Of a DNA stretch of 64,000 nucleotides, positions 59,120 through 64,000 are shown piece after piece. The notes beneath the pieces are model-generated. The model ran no database searches and was not told the origin of the DNA. It saw only the letters and a list, made by a program, of their open reading frames with translations. The DNA is from Prevotella sp. (GTDB lineage Bacteria; Bacteroidota; Bacteroidia; Bacteroidales; Bacteroidaceae). The stretch lies in NCBI GenBank assembly GCA_017449495.1, contig JAFTFO010000035.1, forward strand, positions 35,116 to 99,115. Direction: 5' to 3'. Position numbers and translations under genes: made by a program. How positions within the stretch are numbered: position 1 is the first letter of the stretch; the number at the start of each line of letters is the position of its first letter.

Positions 59120-61198
59120 TCACCACTGAATGTTAAACGCTACCGACGGTACAATGCCAAATAGCGAGTACTGCTTTGCCTTGGTGCGGGCTCCGTCAGC
59201 ACTATCCTCAAAATTAATCAGGAAAGGATTATACCTATTATATATATTATAGATACCAAACACCCATTCCGTCTCCACTTTTCTCTTTCCGCCTTTCTTC
59301 TTTCCGCTTTTCCAAACGGCACTGACATCCAGATGATGATAGTCCGGTGCCCGATAGCCATTGCGCTCGGCATAATAGTAGATCCAGTTGTCGATGATCT
59401 GATATTTGCCACTGGGAGCCGTGAAGGCCTGTCCGCTGTTGAACACCCAGGAGGCGTTGAAGGTCCAGCGCCTGTTCAGGCGGAATATGCCTACGATGTT
59501 GATATCATGGCGGCGGTCGTTGTTGGCATCATACCACTGTCCACCGTTGATGCCGTCGATACGGGTCTTCGACCAGGAGAGGGTATAGCCGATCCAGCCT
59601 GTCAGACGTCCACTGTTCTTACGAGCGCAGAACTCCACGCCATAGCTCTTACCGTCGCCAGCCAATACCAGACGCTCAATCTCTATCTCACTGCTAAACG
59701 ACTTACCGTCTTTATAGTCCAGCACGTTCCGTATCTTCCTATAGTAGCCCTCCACACTGAAGTCATAGTCCTGCTGAGGTGTCATCATATAGACTCCTGC
59801 ACTCCATTGGTCTGCCAACTCTGGCTCCACGATGTTACTGCTCATGGTGTAGCGGTCGAAAGGTGTTGAGGTACTTTGGTTCCTGAGGGCGTGCAGATTC
59901 TGTGAGGTCCTCGCATAGCCTAACTTGATGCTGGTCTGCGACGTGGGTTGCCAGCTGATGCTGGCGCGTGGCTCCAGTGTCAGGTGCGTCTTCACAATCT
60001 CATTCGTGCCGTAGTTGTAGTACCAGCCAATATCGCCGTTGTCCTCGACGTCGTAGTAGAGTGAGCCACCAAGGGGTGAGAAGGCGTTAATCCTCAGTCC
60101 TACGGAGGCTTGCAAGTCTGGGCGCAGGTTGAATGTACCGTTTATCCAGCCAGTGTTCTCCCAGGCACGGCGCTGCTCCTTGTCATATTTGGTAAGCACC
60201 TGCCATTCTGCTGACTTCACGTTGAAGAGCGAGGTCTGCAGACCAGCCCTAAGTTGGAGGGAGGCGGGAAGGAACTGGAGGGCAAAGTCCTGACGAAGGG
60301 AGAGCTGACGGATATGACCTTTATACCACAGGTTCATCCGCAGGAAGTCCACGCCGTTCTCCGTCTGGTAGTTGCTGAGGTAGGCGGTAGTCTGGGCGTA
60401 GGAGTCGCCGTTGAAGTGGTGCAGCCATTTCAGATTGGCCGTCATATTGCTCCAGCGGATATCTGCCATCTTCTCCACCGAGGTACGGTCGTGGCTGGTG
60501 AAGAATGTCAGATAGAGTTGATTCCTCCTGTTGAGCGACCAGTCGAGTTTCGCGTTGACGTCGTAGAAATAGAGAGTATTGTCCCTGAAGTCTTTCGATG
60601 CTTTCAGGAAGAGGTCCATGTAGGATCGGCGGGCCGTCACCAACAGCGAGGCCTTGTCTTTCACAATGGGTCCCTCGAGCGTACCCTTGGCAGACAACAG
60701 TCCGACGTTCGCCCCACCATGCCATTCATTCCTGTTGCCAGTCTTGCCTGTGATGTCGAGCACTGCCGACGAGGCACCCCCATACTGGGCGGGTAGCAGT
60801 CCCTTGTAAAGGGTCGCAGAGACCAAGGCGTCGTCGTTGAAGGCAGAGAAGAGTCCTGCCAGATGACCAGAGTTATAGACAGGTGCCAGGTCAAACAGCA
60901 CTTGATTCTGTGCCGACGTACCACCACGCACCTGGAAACTGCTCGATGCGTCGCTCTCCGCCTTCACGCCTGGCAACAGCTGGATGCTCCGCATGATGTC
61001 GGCCTGGCCAAACAGTTGCGGGGCCGATGTCAGGTCCTCCAGTTGAATGACCTCAGCACCAGTCTGTACATTCTGGATGCGTTGGCGGGCAGAATTGGAC
61101 GTGACGACCACCTCGTCCAGATGCTCTGTGCGAATGGTGTCTCCCTCTGCCAATGGCAGAACCAGAAATGCCGAAAGCAGGATGTTAAGTAAAAACAT
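59120..61198 (-). CDS. TonB-dependent outer-membrane receptor
   Basis: 692 residues from ATG 61198; an upstream in-frame ATG (61270) is excluded by a TAATTTTG -7 box at 61204-61211. A signal peptide (MFLLNILLSAFLVLPLAEGD) is followed directly by the plug domain (LDEVVVTSNSARQRIQNVQTGAEVIQLEDLTSAPQLFGQADIMRSIQLLPGV, with the R-G-G loop SFQVRGGTSAQNQVLFDLAPVY). A 22-strand barrel then runs to a final phenylalanine-rich end (GIVPSVAFNIQW). No carboxypeptidase-like domain is present. It is paired with the DUF4249 lipoprotein 3 bp downstream. The ligand is unknown. The gene is nearly leaderless (5 bp from box to ATG). Confidence 0.9.
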   Translation of the reverse strand: MFLLNILLSAFLVLPLAEGDTIRTEHLDEVVVTSNSARQRIQNVQTGAEVIQLEDLTSAPQLFGQADIMRSIQLLPGVKAESDASSSFQVRGGTSAQNQVLFDLAPVYNSGHLAGLFSAFNDDALVSATLYKGLLPAQYGGASSAVLDITGKTGNRNEWHGGANVGLLSAKGTLEGPIVKDKASLLVTARRSYMDLFLKASKDFRDNTLYFYDVNAKLDWSLNRRNQLYLTFFTSHDRTSVEKMADIRWSNMTANLKWLHHFNGDSYAQTTAYLSNYQTENGVDFLRMNLWYKGHIRQLSLRQDFALQFLPASLQLRAGLQTSLFNVKSAEWQVLTKYDKEQRRAWENTGWINGTFNLRPDLQASVGLRINAFSPLGGSLYYDVEDNGDIGWYYNYGTNEIVKTHLTLEPRASISWQPTSQTSIKLGYARTSQNLHALRNQSTSTPFDRYTMSSNIVEPELADQWSAGVYMMTPQQDYDFSVEGYYRKIRNVLDYKDGKSFSSEIEIERLVLAGDGKSYGVEFCARKNSGRLTGWIGYTLSWSKTRIDGINGGQWYDANNDRRHDINIVGIFRLNRRWTFNASWVFNSGQAFTAPSGKYQIIDNWIYYYAERNGYRAPDYHHLDVSAVWKSGKKKGGKRKVETEWVFGIYNIYNRYNPFLINFEDSADGARTKAKQYSLFGIVPSVAFNIQW

Positions 61199-61203
61199 GG
61201 GCA

Positions 61204-61261
61204 CAAAATTAAAAAAAAACTTTGATATTCTGTGTAATCTGGGGCTTTTTTTGTAATTTTG
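61204..61261. promoter_or_regulatory. Divergent TonB-receptor/lipoprotein -7 boxes
   Basis: Minus-strand TAATTTTG (61204-61211) faces the TonB receptor, 5 bp before its ATG. Plus-strand TAATTTTG (61254-61261) faces the lipoprotein gene at 61290. The two boxes are reverse complements (CAAAATTA/TAATTTTG), the same layout as the asd and parA divergent promoters. No -33 boxes are clear. Confidence 0.6.
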
Positions 61262-61289
61262 CCCCATCAATCATTAAATGTTACCGATT

Positions 61290-61757
61290 ATGAAGAAGTA
61301 TTTTGTGGCCTTAGTAGCCGTGATGGCATTATATGCCTGCAGCAGTGGAGAGAAAGATTTGAAGTATCGCGGCTTGTCGATGGCCCTGCCTTTCCAGACC
61401 TTCTGCGACTCTCTCGCAGGTCGTGGCTATGCCATTGACTCTGCCAAGACCGACTCTGCCTTTACCCGTGTGGTGATGGCGCGTACTGGCGACCACTACC
61501 GCTTGATGCTTGCCCAGCAGAACGGACAGCTTCAGGCCTTGCAGGAGAACTATACCCTCTCTACCAACGACAGCACGCGCCGCTTCTGGCAGCAGTTGCG
61601 CGATGGCTTTGAGAAAGAGCTTGATGCCTGGCCCAACATGCCCAAGCATGGCGATGACCATAAGATTGCGAAGTTCGAGACCGATGGCGGCTTCATCACC
61701 ATCACCCTTGAGAATACATACAAGCCCACGCTCAGCGTACTATACGAGAGGAAATAA
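61290..61757 (+). CDS. Small lipoprotein, unknown function
   Basis: 155 residues from ATG 61290 (ATG 61278 is in frame but adds MLPI before a normal signal). The lipoprotein signal is MKKYFVALVAVMALYAC (Cys17). The mature protein has GLSMALPFQTFCDSLAGRGYAIDS, DHYRLMLAQQNGQLQAL, and ends in TLENTYKPTLSVLYERK. I do not recognise a named family. A hairpin at 61788-61825 follows the stop after 30 bp. Confidence 0.7.
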   Translation: MKKYFVALVAVMALYACSSGEKDLKYRGLSMALPFQTFCDSLAGRGYAIDSAKTDSAFTRVVMARTGDHYRLMLAQQNGQLQALQENYTLSTNDSTRRFWQQLRDGFEKELDAWPNMPKHGDDHKIAKFETDGGFITITLENTYKPTLSVLYERK

Positions 61758-61787
61758 ATTACCACCTTCCTCTTTCCACTTTCCACA

Positions 61788-61825
61788 AATTAATCCCGAA
61801 ATGCTTGGTCGTTTCGGGATTAATT
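61788..61825 (+). terminator. Terminator-like hairpin holding the upx promoter's -33 box
   Basis: AATTAATCCCGAAA (61788-61801) and TTTCGGGATTAATT (61812-61825) form a perfect 14-bp stem with a 10-nt loop TGCTTGGTCG. The TTG in the loop (61805-61807) is the -33 box of the upxY promoter. The T-tract after the stem is short, so termination strength is uncertain. Confidence 0.65.
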
Positions 61826-61835
61826 TGTACCTTTG
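61805..61835 (+). promoter_or_regulatory. upxYZ/capsule promoter
   Basis: TTG (61805-61807)-N20-TACCTTTG (61828-61835). It starts a leader of about 490 nt before upxY. The -33 box is in the loop of the preceding hairpin. Confidence 0.75.
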
Positions 61836-61841
61836 CAGCCG

Positions 61842-62331
61842 AGTTCACGCCGTACGTGCCTTGTGAGGCCGTGAAGGTGTGGGCCATGACATAGTGGAAC
61901 AGCGTCTTACAACGCTTTGTTTTTGGTTTCTTGAACCTGAGAAATTCAAATGTGCTATCAAGAACATTGCAGAGTGGATGCTACGGGTGGTATATACATC
62001 TCCCGTTAGTGTGCGGAGGCTCGTGCAGCCTCAAGCACACTTTACGGGGTGTACCATATATACCGGCGTGGGCGTCATCTTCTGTTTGTTATAGCACAGG
62101 TTTTCTCAGGACCTAAGAGACAAACAAGCAGAATGAGGGTTCACGCTCTTTTTGTATCCTGCTGTTTCCGGCGAATTTCTGGCATCAACAGCCAGGAAAT
62201 GTGTGAAATAGCTTCAGTATGTCACTGTCTTTTCAGGCAAAACGAGCGATTTCTTTATTTAGGTTCAATGAGTGTCTCCACCATCTTCATGGTGGTGACC
62301 CCAAGGAGTGTTCGCTCCGTAGCGCAGGATT
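61842..62331 (+). promoter_or_regulatory. Long structured 5' leader of the capsule locus
   Basis: No convincing gene lies here, though several short frames are open. The central element is a large nested hairpin: GGTATATA (61989-61996) with TATATACC (62057-62064), CCCGT with ACGGG, GTGTGC with GCACAC, and GAGGCT with AGCCTC around loop CGTGC. A second hairpin, CCACCAT (62278-62284)/ATGGTGG (62289-62295), lies 37 nt before the upxY ATG. In Bacteroides capsule loci UpxY acts on the long leader upstream of its own gene to prevent early termination, so this is the expected target region. The folds were drawn by eye. Confidence 0.65.
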
Positions 62332-62901
62332 ATGATCGATCGAAATCAGCAGTTATGGTTCCCTCTGCGGGTCAGCTATTCCCACATGACCCGTTTGATG
62401 AGTCTTAAGCAAGAGTTCGATAAGCTTCAGCTTGAGAACTACGTGGCGATGACCTATAAGAAGGTTGGTTTCTCCATGCAGTTGGTGCCTGCCATCAGCA
62501 ATCTCATCTTCGTCAGGTCCTCCTACCAGACCCTCAGTGAAGTGAAGCATGAGTCACGTTTCGACCACATCCGTTACATCATGCATGAGGTCTATGACGA
62601 CCATAGTTCCTATTCCGAACCCCTCTATGTCCCCGACCGTCAGATGAACGACTTTATCCGGGTTTCCTCTGTCCACGACAACCGTATCGCCTATATGGAC
62701 AATCTCGAATACGCCTTCCGTGAAGGTATCTATGTCGAGATTATGGATGGTTATTTCACAGGTGTTCGTGGTATTGTAAAGCGCATCAATGGCAGCAAGG
62801 GTGTGGTGATTCCCATCCACGAAGTTGCCGCTGTCGCCATCCGAAATGTTCCCTCCCGTTATCTCCGTATCCTCAACCCCGAAGAACTCAACGAATTATG
62901 A
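62332..62901 (+). CDS. UpxY-type transcription antiterminator (NusG-like)
   Basis: 189 residues. It opens MIDRNQQLWFPLRVSYSHMTRLMSLKQEFDKLQLENYVAMTYKK, the NGN domain start of the UpxY family. LVPAISNLIFVRSSYQTLSEVK (about 52-73) completes it, and IYVEIMDGYFTGVRGIVKRINGSKGVVIPIHEVAAVAI (about 133-170) is the C-terminal KOW-like domain. UpxY proteins bind RNA polymerase in the leader of their own capsule locus and allow full transcription. An AGGA ribosome-binding sequence lies 5 bp before the ATG. It overlaps upxZ by 4 bp. Which capsule it serves is not visible. Confidence 0.9.
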   Translation: MIDRNQQLWFPLRVSYSHMTRLMSLKQEFDKLQLENYVAMTYKKVGFSMQLVPAISNLIFVRSSYQTLSEVKHESRFDHIRYIMHEVYDDHSSYSEPLYVPDRQMNDFIRVSSVHDNRIAYMDNLEYAFREGIYVEIMDGYFTGVRGIVKRINGSKGVVIPIHEVAAVAIRNVPSRYLRILNPEELNEL

Positions 62902-63380
62902 CACTCGATTCTGCCACTCTAACCGCCTTCCGCATGCGGTGCTGGTGTGAGTTGGGCGACACAGCCCACGACCACTATATCCAAGACTACGACCAGTTGC
63001 TCCGCGACGCCTGTGTTATGCGCCAACACATCTTCAAGAAACTGCGGGCCGAATACCCTTCCATGAAGCGTCCACCAGCCAATAAGGCCGATACCCTGGC
63101 AGAACTTCTGGTCACAGCCTTCTTGGCCGACTTCTACGGCCGGCCCTACAACGACAACCCGATTGATCTGGTAGGTCGTTCCTATGCAATTCTCCCTAAG
63201 GTCGATAACCACACCCTCCAGTGCTACCTGTCCGTCCTCCTCTTCTGGCTCGATGCCCCCACGCCTGAGCTCAAATCCCAGATTGACGGTCTTATGTCCA
63301 CCTGGTCTCCCGACGCCCTCACCCCTGAAGACAAATACGTCCAGTCCCTCTACCACGCCCTCACCACCCCCATCAGCTGA
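62898..63380 (+). CDS. UpxZ-type antiterminator antagonist
   Basis: 160 residues, the length of UpxZ proteins. It contains CVMRQHIFKKLRAEYPSMKRPPANKADTLAELLVTAFLADFYGRPYNDNPIDLVGRSYAILPKVDNHTLQCYLSVLLFWLDAPTPEL, the family pattern. UpxZ blocks the UpxY proteins of other capsule loci so that one capsule predominates. It follows upxY with a 4-bp ATGA overlap, as in Bacteroides capsule loci. No known domain beyond this family is seen. Confidence 0.85.
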   Translation: MTLDSATLTAFRMRCWCELGDTAHDHYIQDYDQLLRDACVMRQHIFKKLRAEYPSMKRPPANKADTLAELLVTAFLADFYGRPYNDNPIDLVGRSYAILPKVDNHTLQCYLSVLLFWLDAPTPELKSQIDGLMSTWSPDALTPEDKYVQSLYHALTTPIS

Positions 63381-63458
63381 ATATCTACGGTCATATAGTT
63401 TGGACGATCCTGAGTTGGATCTCTTTGGGCTATTTCTTCGAATCTTAGCGTTATAATA

Positions 63459-63488
63459 ATGAAACAATACGATTACTTGATAGTAGGG
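63459..63488 (+). pseudogene. glf: UDP-galactopyranose mutase (glf) fragment cut by an IS66-type element
   Basis: ATG 63459 begins MKQYDYLIVG, the exact N-terminus expected for UDP-galactopyranose mutase with its FAD-binding start, in the position of the first capsule-synthesis gene after upxZ. After GTAGG the sequence becomes GTAAGC (63488), the start of an IS66-type end, and the frame stops immediately (TAA). The rest of glf presumably resumes beyond the element, outside the window. Ten residues is a short match, so another gene with the same start is possible. Confidence 0.65.
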
Positions 63489-64000
63489 TAAGCATCCAAC
63501 CCCTTTTTAGGAGGTATAAGATGAGAAGATGAAGGTGTCGCCCCAGACGATCTTGAACTGGCTGAAGGAAGGCTCAGAGTTTCTAAAGGGTGGTATGAGT
63601 CACATCAAGAGGCGTCTTCTGAAGAAAGGAACAGCCATCTATGTTGACGAAACGTGGGTAGACACAAAGGTCAAGCAGCCGGATGGCTCATTCAGATATG
63701 AGAAGCGTTATATGTGGGTGATTGTGAACCTGGCCACAAAGGTTTGCTATTACCTTTTTGGTCGTAGAAAGCGTGAGGTGATAGAGAAATTCCTTGGTGA
63801 CTTCCAGGGTACTTTGATGACCGATGCTTACAATGCGTATGCTTATTTCAGCAAACTGGATGGCTGTACGCATGCATGCTGTTGGGCACATGTCCGCAGA
63901 ATATTTTGGTCAGCTCTTAAGGACTATAAAGATCCTTTCGCTCAGGAATATATAAAGAAAATAGGTGTACTATATAAGGTTGAGTTGGAGAGCATTCTTC
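63488..64000 (+). mobile_element. IS66-type element (left end and partial transposase; runs off the window)
   Basis: The element begins GTAAGCATCC at 63488, like IS66-family inverted ends. A ribosome-binding-like AGGAGGT (63509-63515) is followed by a transposase frame at 63529. The region usually filled by tnpA, tnpB and the first half of tnpC is missing between this end and the frame, so it looks internally deleted. A short AGATGAGAAG/AGATGAAGG near-repeat at the join (about 63519-63534) could be the deletion site. The right end is not in the window. Confidence 0.75.
63529..64000 (+). pseudogene. IS66-family transposase, 5'-truncated, 3' end outside the window
   Basis: Open from ATG 63529 to the window end. 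The protein begins KVSPQTILNWLKEG, which aligns with the middle of IS66 TnpC. Conserved catalytic blocks follow: AIYVDETWVDTKV (first Asp), RYMWVIVNLATKVCYYLF, LMTDAYNAYAYF (second Asp) and HACCWAHVRRIFW. The N-terminal zinc-finger and leucine-zipper parts of TnpC, normally about 200 residues, are absent. It is probably not autonomous. Confidence 0.8.

Noticed and set aside
62049-62408. Open frames in the upxY leader (for example 119 codons)
   Set aside because: They overlap a strongly structured RNA region, lack a ribosome-binding site and family match, and run into upxY in another frame.

Overview
The window looks like chromosome of a Prevotella-type bacterium (Bacteroidota). Three things suggest this. 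Promoters follow the Bacteroidota pattern, a -33 TTG/TTTG and a -7 TAnnTTTG about 20 bp apart, at more than fifteen gene starts. Gene families are typical of the group: OstA-like plus paired PpiC chaperones, DUF4249 with a TonB receptor, DUF349, DUF5020, FimB/Mfa2 fimbrial lipoprotein and UpxY/UpxZ. Gene order also fits, with tig-clpP-clpX-recQ next to guaB-ppiC-surA-ostA-mutL. No prophage or CRISPR array was seen.

Layout. 0-1 kb: end of parB and all of parA. 1-5 kb: surE-lpxB, then an outer-membrane DUF5020 protein translationally coupled to a uracil/xanthine permease. 4.9-5.45 kb: a non-coding stretch with a 22-bp period. 5.45-7.1 kb: a three-gene HipBST-like toxin-antitoxin operon with three phased operators. 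7.1-8.6 kb: a fimbrial lipoprotein and tRNA-Val. 8.7-22.3 kb: minus-strand housekeeping genes for mismatch repair, outer-membrane biogenesis, GMP synthesis and proteolysis. 22.4-28.5 kb: LptB, a clostripain-like peptidase, MlaEF, a D,D-carboxypeptidase and a MATE pump. 28.5-28.8 kb: a probable non-coding RNA. 28.9-32.6 kb: RsmA, an OmpA-like protein and two collagen-like lipoproteins. 32.7 kb: a 30-residue membrane peptide with its own promoter and terminator. 33-39.2 kb: a flippase-like protein, PepD, and an ECF sigma/anti-sigma/outer-membrane receptor set. 39.3-41.4 kb: an HU-type protein, a second 22-bp-period array, and corA with an attenuator-like leader. 41.5-53.3 kb: DUF349 protein, PaaK, ACT protein, tRNA-Val, PurB, a pseudouridine synthase, AsnS, and a polysaccharide export pair. 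53.3-61.8 kb: an S1-domain protein, LolD-like ATPase, cation/H+ antiporter, Asd, lipoproteins and a TonB receptor/DUF4249 pair. 61.8-64 kb: the head of a capsule locus (long structured leader, upxY, upxZ) whose next gene, glf, is cut after ten codons by an IS66-type element that runs off the window.

Strongest candidates for something undescribed: (1) two intergenic arrays in which neighbouring 22-bp units share one half at a time; (2) the corA leader, with an acidic/proline 11-residue peptide and two mutually exclusive hairpins, one of which covers the corA ribosome-binding region; (3) three 18-bp operators spaced four helical turns apart in front of the HipBST genes; (4) the orphan RNA at 28.5-28.8 kb and the 30-residue peptide unit at 32.7 kb; (5) promoters whose -33 element lies inside the preceding terminator hairpin. 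All RNA structures and promoters were read by eye and not folded or tested.
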